This document shows, piece by piece, positions 44,801 to 55,600 of a stretch of 64,000 nucleotides of DNA. Below the pieces are notes generated by a model. The model searched no databases and was not told where the DNA came from. It saw only the letters and a program-made list of their open reading frames with translations. Where the stretch lies: positions 22,993,661 to 23,057,660 of the forward strand of contig NC_049987.1 in NCBI RefSeq assembly GCF_000003815.2. Direction: 5' to 3'. The stretch comes from Branchiostoma floridae. Taxonomy: Eukaryota > Chordata > Leptocardii > Amphioxiformes > Branchiostomatidae. The translations under genes and the position numbers were made by a program. The first letter of the stretch is position 1; every line of letters starts with the position of its first letter.

Positions 44801-47800
44801 ACTAGTACAATCAATTACTTAGAATGCTTAGATCTACTGCCTGGTGTCCTGGGAATTTAACAATCTAATAATTGAAAATCACAATTCATGTACACAAATG
44901 TTCACAGAGCCACATGAGGTCTGTATTCACCCTTCTATCTATCTATCTATATCAATACTGGCCAAAACCCACTACAGGGTATCCCGGCCAGGGGATACTC
45001 CCTTACCTGGGGATCATTCTTTCTCCGGACCTCAAGTGTATGGACAGCTCACATCAACACCATCACAGCTAAAGCAAACAGCCACTGGGATTTTTCAAAC
45101 AAAATATAAGGGCGGTTGGCAAGCAAAAGGTAAGGGCAAAAGCATGCACATCTCTAGCCAGACACAAGTGTGGCATATGCGGCTACATTCTTCAACCTGT
45201 ACTATGCGGTAACATGCAAAATCAAATGTGCTAGATGATTGCAAGAAAGAGCTGCAGAGTGTGCAAAAAAGGGCTGCAGGCTATATGCATTCAATAATTA
45301 TAAATGAGAGAAGGAAGGAAGCATAATGCCTAGTCCTACTTTATACCTACACACAACTATTTTGCACCAATGTTACACTAAATGTCATCTATAGCTCTGA
45401 CCTGATAGGTGTGAATGGTTCTTGCCCACGCATGCTTCAGTCCTCCTTTGGACTTAAGCTCATGGTAGTCGACCTTGATTTGCCTCTCAAGGTCATCCAA
45501 GGTCAGCCAGCGTCTTTTCTGGCCTTTCTCTGAGATACATTCTGTGTCCTACATTGTTTGATGAGAGATAAAAGCAATGCTGTGACTCAGTGTGTACCAT
45601 TTAATATAACTTATAAGGAAATGAGGTTTTTCAAAAACTGCATAATTGTGAATCTGGGTTGGAAACCAATAAACTCAGTAGACAATCTTGAAAGAAGAAA
45701 AAAGCGTTAAATTTTACAGTTGGTTGTTTCTTGGTAAGAGATTTACTTTGTGTACAGACATAGTATCTACGATCCTCACTAAGAAGAAAAAAGAGCATAA
45801 GATGCAAAACCAAAACCATTGGAACGCAGAGCTCACATCTGTGATGAAGAAGATCTCCCCATTGCACAGTCTCACAGTGTCCGACAGTCCCTCTGAAGGG
45901 TCCACACTGATGTTGGCATTTTTAGTACAGCACACCTTGTCTCCTACCTGTGAAGGGGTGTTATTGAGGCCTTATCACGAATGATTGAAACATCTGGATA
46001 TCTTAAGAAGTTAAGTGTCCATATCTTACTGATGCTGCATTAGTTGATATCTTTAAATTTTCTTTTGTTATAATACATGGGTCTAAAGATACTCAGTATC
46101 TTCAAAAGATTGCTGTTTGAAAATATCACCGTGCATCAACTTTATATACCTAAATACACTGTTTAAGAAAACGGGTATAGGTTACCCCACGGTTAAAGGT
46201 GAACTGGCGTTAAAGAGAACAGACTTACTGAAGACAAAGGATTTTACAGTCTACCTGAAACAAGCTGCGGTTTTTGGCTTTCGTGCAGTGTCCAGAGTAG
46301 TGCTTACAGCAGACTTCATTGATGATGTTGCAGTCCTTCCTGTATGGCAAGAACAGGTCTATTCTAGAATTTATTCATACGATGTACGCAAGTCCATAGA
46401 GGAGTAGGCTACCAGGGAATAGTTTTACTAGTGTCACTATGTACATGTATGTATAATAAGCAATTGCATAGATCCCTTGGTACCATACGTGTGAATTCCT
46501 TTGTCGAATTCCTGAAAATTCACATTTGTTCTTTCGTACATACATTTGTAAGGAGATTACAGATTGCGTTTTGAAACCAAAATTTCCGAAGAAAATATTC
46601 GAAACATTGCAGTCTTTGCAATCTATGTGTTACGGCATCATAACCGACATGGAACGGGGCCTTCTGATTGGTCTGCAGCGCCTGGCTAACTGTAGTTCAC
46701 TTTGTCTTCTCTGTACCAAACTTTCACGGTCTGAGAAAATTTAACTTGTTGTCTGAACTAAATGTTCATGGTGAACGAATTAATTATTATTGTCACATTA
46801 CTGTTATCGGTAATGATAAGTTCACTTTACAGTCATTACCGTGAAAACCGTGAACATTGAAAAAATTGGGAATTACAGTATATGATAATACATGTATGTT
46901 TCCATACTGTGGGACACATTATTTGGGACAGATTCTGTTGTAACAGTAATGTTATACTTGTAGAACACAGGCAGAAAACTGCTGGAATAATCAACAACAC
47001 AGTACACCTTACAGTACACATTACAACAGTCAACATAAAACAAACTGCAATAGATAATGTCTAAAAAGTGTAACAGTCAGTTCAAACACATGTAATACCA
47101 TATGATTCAAAATTTGAGAAGGATGGCCTACATGATCAGTACATGCATGGCAATAATCTGGTTGAACAGAAGGGCCCAAAGTAGATTAACTCCTTGACAA
47201 AAATTGATGTTACATACATTTTAGTACATGTTGTATTTGTTCAAAATTTGGATAGGTCTGACTCTTTGTGTTGAACTTTCAAGTCAAAGACAAACCTTCT
47301 GAAGGCGACAAACTGTGAAGACTTGTGGTCCTTTGCACAGCCTTTCTTCAGAAGATCAGTCACAGTACTGCTTAAATCTGCAGGAAAATCAAACAAATTA
47401 CACATTTCAATAATCAAGATGTATACAAACTCTGGTGTCTATTTTTCCTTTAAAAAAAACTTCTTTATAATTTGCTTTAACTGTTTAAGACAGAAAAGGA
47501 CAATGTAACATTATGTGACTTATTTCAACAATGCTACAAAGTACGTCCAAGGTACAGACAGAAGGTAATTAAACTTCAATTCAAAGGTAGTCCCATAGCC
47601 TTTTGAGACCGTAAGGCAGTAAGCTGTAAATGTGCAGAGTCCAGGGCACGATATTGGAAGGCAGAGTCCAACCCTGTCCTTCCACTGCCTTTTACCTCCC
47701 CAAATATCAAAGTCAGGTGCACATTTTTACCAGTATGGTAGTACAAGTTCTGTAAAGTGCCTTCCTAACCGCATAAGATTGGTAGCATCACAGCACTCAA

Positions 47801-50800
47801 ATCCAGGACCGCTGGGTTATGGGTCAGGCACCCTGCAATTACTCCACACAGCCCAATATATTTTTTCAGTTTGGAGATTGAGTTAACAGAGAAAGAAAGT
47901 ACTGAATCAGATAATGATATTGTGATGAGTTCTACTTACGTTCCTCCCCCTCAACTGGGACCTCATGAAAATTCCTTTCTGCATCAAACCGAGGCAGCTT
48001 CCGCTGTGAGATCCGCTTTGCGTTGTCAACAATCAGCCTGGACTCTGATCTGTAAACAATCTGTATGTCAGCCTCTGCAGTTTTGTTTCAAAATAACTTA
48101 ACAAAGACACGTACCTATGCTGTAAATTTGAGTTTTTAATCTAGTAGAAGGGACCAGAGACAATTACTACATAGGACTTTAATTCCTAAATTGAAAGTTA
48201 GTCAAACGCAGTTAAAAGAATCCACACCTGTGATTGGTCTTCAGCTCGATGCTCCAGCCAATGGGAGCCAGGGAGTGGTACATGTTGGTGAGGAAGTTGC
48301 CCGGCTCTATGGAGGGCAGCTGGTCCACATCTCCCAGCAGCACCAGCTTCTGTAGGCAGGTGTGCTTCAGCAGGATATCGAACAGGGTGGAGAAGGTCTG
48401 TACTGATACCAGACTGCTCTCGTCAACAACCAGCGCTCGCACGTGCTTGAAGCGCCATTCATCACCGGGCTTCAAGTGTCTGTAGGACCAGATCACCTGG
48501 TGTAGCGTGTACGCCTTCAGGCCTGTACGCTTGCCGAGAAGGTGGGCGGCTTTTCCTGTGGGAGCGGTCAGTAGGATCCTGGTCGCTTCCTCTTCCTCAT
48601 CATTTCTGTGTTGGCTCAAGCTTGTAGAGTGTGGAGATGGACTTGTTATGGCTCCTGACTTGGAACTCTCTGGCATGCTTTCACCTCCAATGGCCTCCTG
48701 GTCTGCCTCGCTGTTTCCCTGCCCAGACAGACTGTTCAAACGGGAATCTGCGGTCTCGTTCATACGCTCTTCTGTTTGCTTTTCAGCCTGGTGAATCTGC
48801 CTGTGTGCGACTTTGAACACCTCGCTGACCACGTACGTCTTCCCACACCCACCTTTCCCAGACAGCACAGTGACAGGGTTCTTGCAGATCAACTCAGCTG
48901 CTTGCTTCTGGGCTTCATCTTCTCCAAAGGCTCCTTCAAGATTGGCAGAGTCTATCACCCACTTGCTTATCTTGTCTTTAGCAAGAAGTGTTTCAATACC
49001 ACCTCTGATGTTGTTTTCGTAGTCGTAGTACCGCTTCAAAGCGACTTTCTCTTCTAGCTGAACTGTGATCTTGTTCTCCTCCAAAAACTTCAAGGTATTG
49101 TTGTCTCGCAAGCGGAGGGATTCCTTGTCCACAAACGTATGGCCAGCCTTTCGACACTGGGACTTGATGAAGTCATAGATGTAGATGGCGTCCCTCTTAG
49201 TTGGAGGGAACTCCTTCAGAAGGTCACAGCGTTTGAAGGCGTCCAGCGTGGCCTCGACACCGATAAACTGGTGCTCCTGGTACATGATCTGGGAACAGTA
49301 TACGTACATAATGGAAAAGATTAGAGTTAGGCAAAACCTGCCATCACAGATCTATTTCACATGTAAATTGTCACTGTTAATAGGGGAATAGCTGCAAAAT
49401 ACCACAGAAACAAAGAGGGATTATCAGAATCTGTAAAAGACTTTCATGGTATCAGTATTACGAGACGACAAGAGCCGAAGTTATTACTATCAGGGCTATG
49501 AATGACTGGAATGCTCTAGCACTATTTCTAATCGGTGGTAGAATCAAAAACTGTTAGATACACAATGGGAAAAACATTATTGTAGTACAACACATGAAGA
49601 TATAGTTGAGACACTTTGTGCCTGCTTTCCTGACGACAGTATCAATTAGATCAATCCAACATCCAACAACACATATCATATATTAAAGAACCTACCGGCC
49701 CAAAGCCAAGCTTCCATGGCTCATGTGCAGTAACTGTCTCCAAGACTTTCAGCCTCTCTTCTGAAGACAGAAGAAGTCCGTAGAACTTCTTGGGCAGCAG
49801 CTTGGGACCATAGCGCAGGAAAGTGGGGGCTACCATCGCCTGGGCCTCTTCTTTACCCATAGCTAAAGAATAAACATGAAATGATATTTAATGCATTTAA
49901 TCTAGTTTTAAGTAGGGATGTGTAAAGGTACTAGTACAACTGTACAGGTACAGAGCCATATATTCATAAAAGGTACTAGTATAGGTCCAGAATACAGGAA
50001 AATCAATGCACGGTTACTGTACATGAACACACACACACAAATGCTAGTCAATAACTTGTTAAGTTGCTTTGTTACTAAAAACATGATATTCCTACTGCAA
50101 GGATGTAATTTTTTGAAAAAAAATGAAGACATAGCATGGTCCTTGAAATCAAGCAACATTATTGATTTTTGTCTTTTAGATCCTCTCATGGTTTCTCTAT
50201 AGTCTACGTCATATACAATGCATCAAGAATACTCGGGTCGAAATTCTTTTTTTTGGATTAGGTGCATTGGTGCACCCAGCCTTAAAAATTGGGTACACCA
50301 CATAGAATAAAGTAAAGTGTCAGAAAAACCTAATCACTAGTACTGTCAGACCTTTTGTCATTTTGTTCATAACTAAGATAAGTAGTAAGATAGAAATACT
50401 TCAAGAAACTAAACTAAAGAAAATTAAAAAAAATGGCAGAAAAGTTTATAATAACTCCAGGAAAATTACGATGATAAACAATTTCTGTTCTATCTACTTT
50501 GGGTGCACATGCACCTGGTATTTTAAGCCTTGATACTTAAAGGCTAACCATCAAGTTGCAATTGAGGTATACAACCACCAACTTTATAAAGAAAAAATTT
50601 ATACAACAGACTATGATGCCTGTGAATGATTGATTGATTGTTATGAGGGGCATTCAATAAGTAATGCCCCTGACCCACTACCAGTTGTCTGATCTAGATG
50701 AAATGTTGCATGTGTAATGAGTCATATCTCTATGGGTTATGTTGCAAAAAACAGCTCTGAAGTAATTGTGGTTACTGATTTACTGGTGTTTGAACTGAGT

Positions 50801-53800
50801 CACTGACAGGTGCGAAATGGACCAGGTGTGAAATGGAGCAAGTTGAGTGTCGCGCAGTGATCCGGTTTTTGTATTTGAAAGGACGCACACCAAAAGGGAC
50901 TTTTGATGAAATGAAAAAAACTTATGGTGATGATGCCCCATCATATGACCTTGTAAAACGCTGGCATCCTGAATTCAAACAAGGCCTGAAGTCTGTGGAA
51001 ACAGCTCCCAGACCTAATCGTCCCTCTTCTGCCATTGATGAGGCACCTGTCGGAGGACCAACCTGGGATGTCCTACAAGAACGGTGTCCAGAGCTACATC
51101 AAATGATGGGAGAAATGCATAACTCTGGGTGGTTCCTATGTAGAGAAAGACTAATAACTGTGCCAAGTTTCATTAATCTCCTGCTATGGGAAATGGGTCA
51201 GGGACATTACTTATTGAATGCCCCTCGTACAGTACTTGATATACTTATTCTATCTTTATTTTCATTACTTACCATTTATGCATTTAAGCATTTGTATTGC
51301 CACTGCCTGTGCTGTCTCATTTAATGAGCCATATTCTTGCACTATTTCACGCAGGTTCTGAAAGTTGAGTGGCTTCTGCTTGAGCCGGGGTTCCATCTGT
51401 AGAGATTCTTGAAATGCTTTTCTGTACTGTTCTTCAACTCCACATTTCGTCAGGAAGAGTTGGATCAGGTTCTCGTCAGGGTTCTGGTTGAGTCGGTACT
51501 CGGGACAGCCAGTCGTGAAGTACATGTTGCCTACACGACGACATTCCACGCTGAACTCCCACCATGGGTCCTGCAGAGGGAACCTCCCCTTGACACGGTA
51601 GACTCTTCCTGTCTTCTTTTCTTTCACACGAACTGTGAACATACGCATACATGCATGTAGATGGTACAAAATGTTGCCTGGTATCCAGTCGTAATATAGT
51701 TCCCGAGTCTCTTCTGTCCTCTTCACAATTGTGAAGAGGACAGAAGAGACTCAGGAACTATATTACGGCTGGATACCAGGCTAACAAAATGTAAACATGT
51801 AGATATACATTTGCATCTTACAAACTCACACACGCACACACACATTCACACAGGTGCGCACACACATATAATATATTAAATAACACAGATTCACATACTC
51901 ACACCTTTCGGGGAAATACGATTTTTTAAAATTATGCTACTATAAAACTGGGCTGGGAATGATTTTGCACACAAACTGTGTGCTTTTCATTCAAGAAGGC
52001 AATTCATAGAAAAAACACCATTCATAGGGGGAGGGGCACAGCACAAGGTACAAATAAATATGCATGCAGACTTTCTATTTCTATGTGTTACACTTAGGCA
52101 TGATCTAGATACAGTTTTTCCCGATATCTGCGAGCCGACAACCTCTCGCCGACAGCTTTTTTTTCAGCATCTAGATGGAACTGCAATATCGCTATTAAGA
52201 TATCGGCAAAATTTCTCCCGAATTGTCTGGAGTATTCGCCCGATAGCTTAGCAGGGGTACCCAACAGCTTCCGCGCGCTTGTAGATGCGTCCCGACTTCG
52301 GGAGGGCTCATTAGCAGGGCCCATTAGGCTATATAGCTGTTTATGACTGCAAGCGCTACAGGTGTTACGCCACCAACGTTCCAGGTCCCTCCCGACATCT
52401 CCACAGATATCGGTAAAAACTGTGTCTAGATTGGGCCTTACAGTGATTGATTACTGGGCAAAGCCCTCTTCAGGGGCATCCTGCCCAGGTGCCAGGTGAA
52501 GGGTACCTGGGCGGCTGGGTGCTAATGTCATGTTAGATCATTACACTAGTGCAGATAGTTTGCAGTTGTTATCAATCATTCAATCATTATGCAATAAACC
52601 TAATTTGTAATGTCTTGCTGATGTAATTACATGCTTGAAAAAAGCATGTACTGTTTCTGGTAGGGATCTTTGTGATTCCGGACCGATATCTCTAGAATCT
52701 CTGGATGGATTGCGATTTCCTTTGCTATGGGGATAGAGTGTGTGACCTATTGTGCTATTAAGTAGATTAGAAGTTTGCTGTTGTTTTGTGGTTCGTTTTT
52801 AAAAAAATATTTACACCCCTTTTCCTGATATGGAGTGATCTGGCCTCATTCCCTCTGTCTCAACCTCCTTGGGGACAGCTAGCAGCTGTAACATGTGTTT
52901 TGAGTTTTCAGTAGCATGGGAGTGTGTGGAAGGGTCGTTTCCAGTGCTATATCTCCAGAACAGAACGTGTGATTTACCTCCATGAAAAATGGAGGTATAG
53001 TTTTTGGTGTGTCTGTGTGTGTGTCTGTTTGTGTTTCCACATATTTGTGGTCAGCATAACTTTAGAACCTGTTGATGGATTGTAATGATATTTGGTATTT
53101 GGGTAGGTGTTTGGAAGACGAAGGTCAAAGTCAATTTTGGATCCCCTGGTGTGTGACCTTGGTACTGCAACAGAACTTGGATTTTTGTATCTTTTGACAT
53201 GGATATGCTATGGTCTTGATTTTTGGTGGCACATAGCTTGTGGTGTAAGGAAGAAGTGTTGTATGTTTGGGCCCTCTAGCAGCTTGCTCTAGAACTGCTG
53301 GGGCATTCTGGTCAAAATCTTCCAAGGAGCAAAAAAGAGCAACTGTGACCATCGCTGTCACCTCTGTATGGTGTGAACCATTATATACACATTGAGATAC
53401 AATGTATGTGCCAGGTGCAGGTGTAACAATAGGAAATAAAAATGAAATGGTGAGGACACCAGAAAGGTGTAGTTTTGGATCTCACTGTTTACCATAGGTA
53501 GATATATAACTTAAGAACAATGATGGAATAATTTTGCCAAACGTCAAACCATATCAACCCCCACAACACACCATACGCACCATCACGAAACAAAATATTT
53601 CAAGCAGGTTTGAGTTTTCAGACTCTTGTTAATTGTAAGTTTCCGTTTCGCCATGATAATGCAGTCAGTGGTTATCATAGCGAAATGGAAAAATTACATC
53701 AGCAATAAACTGCATTTACATAGTCATGTATCATTAACAACAACAACAAATTGATCAAATATTTGCCTTTACGCCATGAGCGTTAGATAGAGTAAACTAG

Positions 53801-55348
53801 AGTTTGGGGACCTCATACCTCCATGAAATATTTATTGCTTTTTTTTGGATGGTATGTATGTTTATAGTCGGTTGTATTTGAGAGTAATGGTTATACATTT
53901 GTATAATATAAATGTTATGGGAAAGTAGTGGTGTATTTATTTAATGACACAGAGGATGTCCATCTGATTAGTAATTATCAAAATGTGACACTTAATTGTG
54001 TAATGTGCGTTTAAGAGGTCGACGGCATATGGTAGCGTGGTGTTCCTTAAGCTTGATGTTTGGCATTTAAAATGTCTAAGGTTGTCAGCATTATTGAGGT
54101 TCGACTATGTGCCTCAGAGCTGTGTGGTCGGAGGAAGTTGGGGAAACTCAGAAAGAAGAAGGGATGTGGCCAACTTTAGTCAGATGGTGATTTGATTTTC
54201 CACCAATATGTCATAACATCAGCTGTTCACACGGTACAAAAACGCGTATAACGAGATGCACACTTTCCTCTGACAGCCCTACACCAACTGTAAGATGAAT
54301 ACTTGGCGCCAACCCCGTCTGCTAAAAAACAAGTACCATTGGCTACGAAAGAGACAACTAACAACTGTCCCTTATCGTAACAAAATCAGAACATCTGTAT
54401 CGCCCATAAAACTTCTGACACCCAACCCAGATGAGAGGACCTAATGGCATTTTAATCACCATGTCACTCAAATCAGCAGTACAGTATGTGAGATATCCAT
54501 ACCTGTTAAGCATTATCGTTAAATGTACCTCAACTTCTTACAATTATACTTACGCTTCACATCTCCATGATATCCTAAGCAGACATAAATAAAACTAATT
54601 ATCATATTAAAAAAACTCGGGGTTCCCCAAACAGCTGTCACCTCACCATCTGCTTGGAGCTAAGCCCATTAACAAACACATAAAGCACGATGCCTGTACC
54701 AATATATCTCAAATATAGGGGTGATTTCTGATATTATTACATCGATTATAACGACAGATACGGCTCCCAAAATCTCATCGATTCGAGCTTTCATCACACC
54801 CCACCAACACAACAAGTATGAAACCAATCCATCCAGCCGTTCTTGAGTAATAATCTACACAGACAGAGACACATAACAGAAAATATAACCTCCATTCCAT
54901 GACATTTCATGGAGGTAATAATTGACGTCACTGTTACGCAATCACTGTTACTATCCAAGCAGATGGCCGGGAAGGCCCGGCTGTTTTTTAAGGCATTTTA
55001 CTGGGCCTTCTATGTTTTAAGGTGTTCCTTTTCTACGCAAGCCAAACTGGTTGGGACCAAGCCCGGTATTCAAAACACAGCCGTACTAGTAGCCTCTCCT
55101 GCGGCGCACTGGTTGCATGCTCCAGGTTGCGACGCTATACCTAGCTGGTTGCAGAGTCGTTTGGGGGTAGCGACAGAGACTCCCGCGTTTGCATCGTCGA
55201 TCTCGTCCATATCCAGCCACTGCATGTCCCCGTCATCTTCATCGTCTGATCCGGAGTCGTCTGCCTCATCAGGAGCGTCGGGAACCTCGCCTTTAGGGAC
55301 GATACAGCCGCTCAAAACGAAGCCACCACGTTTGTATGGACTCGCCAT
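41807..55348 (-). CDS. HELB: HELB copy 1, DNA helicase B (complete)
   Basis: Exons on the minus strand: 55348-55141, 51632-51273, 49862-49696, 49288-48228, 48049-47940, 47377-47296, 46339-46255, 45947-45837, 45548-45402, 43817-43626, 43298-43247, 42758-42647, a likely 17-nt microexon 42585-42569, and 42243-41807. With the microexon they total 3141 nt (1046 residues; human HELB 1087). HELB is a nuclear SF1B 5'-3' helicase that binds RPA and restrains DNA-end resection. Visible motifs are Walker A SGKGGCGKT, LLTAPTGKAAHLL, Walker B VVDESSLV, LLGDVDQLPSIEPGN, ELKTNHR, AWARTIHTYQGSESDTVL and VYTAVTRGRKAVYV. The N-terminal acidic exon (DDSGSDDEDDGD) matches the acidic start of HELB. The last exon is low-complexity, with a twice-repeated AVPTGTTSG motif and STPSKI, as in the vertebrate tail. 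All catalytic residues are intact. One large exon (49288-48228) corresponds to three exons in copy 2. Confidence 0.93.
42569..42585 (-). other. Candidate 17-nt HELB microexon
   Basis: Exon 42758-42647 ends in phase 2, and the last exon 42243-41807 needs a phase-1 donor. Between them, TTCAG / GTCGTTGGGGGGACAAG / GTAGCC on the minus strand has an acceptor, 17 nt and a donor that correct the frame exactly (residues about RSLGGQ). Without it the total coding length is not a multiple of three. This is a frame argument; no transcript evidence is available. Confidence 0.45.
43879..44460. mobile_element. Large fold-back element with nested inverted repeats
   Basis: The left tip TTAGCCTCCATAGCAGGCTC continues into TCTGGGGCCTTTTTTGG. 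The right tip CCAAAAAAGGCCCCAGAGAG continues into CCTGCTATGGAGGTTAA, its reverse complement. A second inverted pair lies inside: TTTAATTTCTTGGTTCACGG (about 44060) against CCGTGAACCAAGAAATTAAA (about 44389). A local hairpin AGCAATCAGAAAATGCCAGC is formed around 43940-44010. It is 582 bp, in the HELB copy 1 intron 43818-45401, and non-coding. Confidence 0.85.
46691..46880. mobile_element. MITE, sister copy of 16871-17082
   Basis: The same ordered blocks as the element at 16871-17082 (TTCACTTTGTCTTCTC, TCACGGTCTGAGAAAATTTA, GGTAATGATAAGTTCAC, GGAATTACAGTA) occur here. It lies in the HELB copy 1 intron 46340-47295. No counterpart was seen in the matching intron of copy 2 (60714-61390). Confidence 0.75.
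47585..47845 (-). mobile_element. SINE in HELB copy 1 intron 47378-47939
   Basis: On the minus strand it shows a B-box-like stretch (GCGGTCCTGGATTTGAGTGC), then GGAGGTAAAAGGCAGTGGAA, GGTTGGACTCTGCCTTCCA and the end AAAAGGCTATGGGACTACCT. The element at 60195-60480 in HELB copy 2 has the same blocks, in the same intron and the same orientation relative to the gene. Confidence 0.75.
50643..51230 (+). mobile_element. Internally deleted mariner-type transposon with TIRs
   Basis: Terminal inverted repeats of about 33 bp start with TGAGGGGCATTCAATAAGTA at 50645 and end with TTATTGAATGCCCCTC before 51229. TA dinucleotides on both sides fit a mariner target duplication. Inside, a plus-strand frame from 50833 encodes the mariner DNA-binding region: EQVECRAVIRFLYLKGRTP, then YGDDAPSYDLVKRWH and SVETAPRPNRPSS. 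The catalytic DDD/DDE domain is absent. It sits in HELB copy 1 intron 49863-51272, antisense to the gene. The matching intron of copy 2 (56724-57128) lacks it. Confidence 0.88.
51676..51781. mobile_element. Near-perfect 106-bp palindrome 44 bp upstream of HELB copy 1 exon 2
   Basis: Two 53-bp arms meet at CTTCACAATTGTGAAG (centre 51728/51729). By eye they differ at only two positions. The outer tips are GCCTGGTATCCAG and CTGGATACCAGGC, of the same general type as the other TAGCCTG hairpins. In the minus-strand pre-mRNA it lies in the intron, just before the exon 2 acceptor (about 51633). Confidence 0.9.
51782..52972 (-). other. HELB copy 1 intron 1, proximal part; no gene seen
   Basis: Non-coding. 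A stretch at about 52095-52435 carries repeated GATATC-centred and GCCGACA blocks that pair inversely (GATCTAGATACAGTTTTTCC near 52101 with CGGTAAAAACTGTGTCTAGA near 52411), suggesting another fold-back element. Confidence 0.5.
52973..54918. mobile_element. Possible DNA transposon with hairpin-bearing inverted ends
   Basis: The left end TTACCTCCATGAAA (52973-52986) is the exact reverse complement of the right end TTTCATGGAGGTAA (54905-54918). Each end also holds a small internal hairpin (CCTCCAT ... ATGGAGG). Just inside are GTGTCTGTGTGTG-like and CAGACAGAGACACA-like sequences, again inverted. No transposase is recognisable in the 1.9 kb. A further CATACCTCCATGAAAT near 53811 suggests a nested or second copy. 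It lies in HELB copy 1 intron 1. Confidence 0.6.
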
Positions 55349-55600
55349 TTTGATCGTATCAAAAATCCCGTTCCCACTTCCGCTTTCACTGTCCGCAGCG
55401 GAATGTAATGACGCCACAAATTTATTCTCATTAAAATTAGAGTAGTGCGTCATGATTATACCAAATGCTATTTTTGTGCTATTTAAAAACATTATTTTCT
55501 AATGAGTTTTGTTTCTATTATTCTTCAACTTAATATTTTTTGTCGACAGATTTTTTTTTATGTTTCACGTCTGGATGCGGGGTCAAAGGCTTAGTACAAA
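55349..55600. promoter_or_regulatory. Shared divergent start region of the two HELB genes
   Basis: 252 bp lie between the HELB copy 1 ATG (minus, 55348) and the copy 2 ATG (plus, 55601). It is mostly AT-rich, with GACGCCA near 55411 and TGCGTCATG near 55446, reminiscent of CRE/ATF half-sites. No TATA element is firmly placed. Bidirectional promoter activity is inferred from the geometry. Confidence 0.55.

Noticed and set aside
54909-55445. Plus-strand 178-codon frame
   Set aside because: It is the antisense reading of HELB copy 1 exon 1 plus flanking transposon end.
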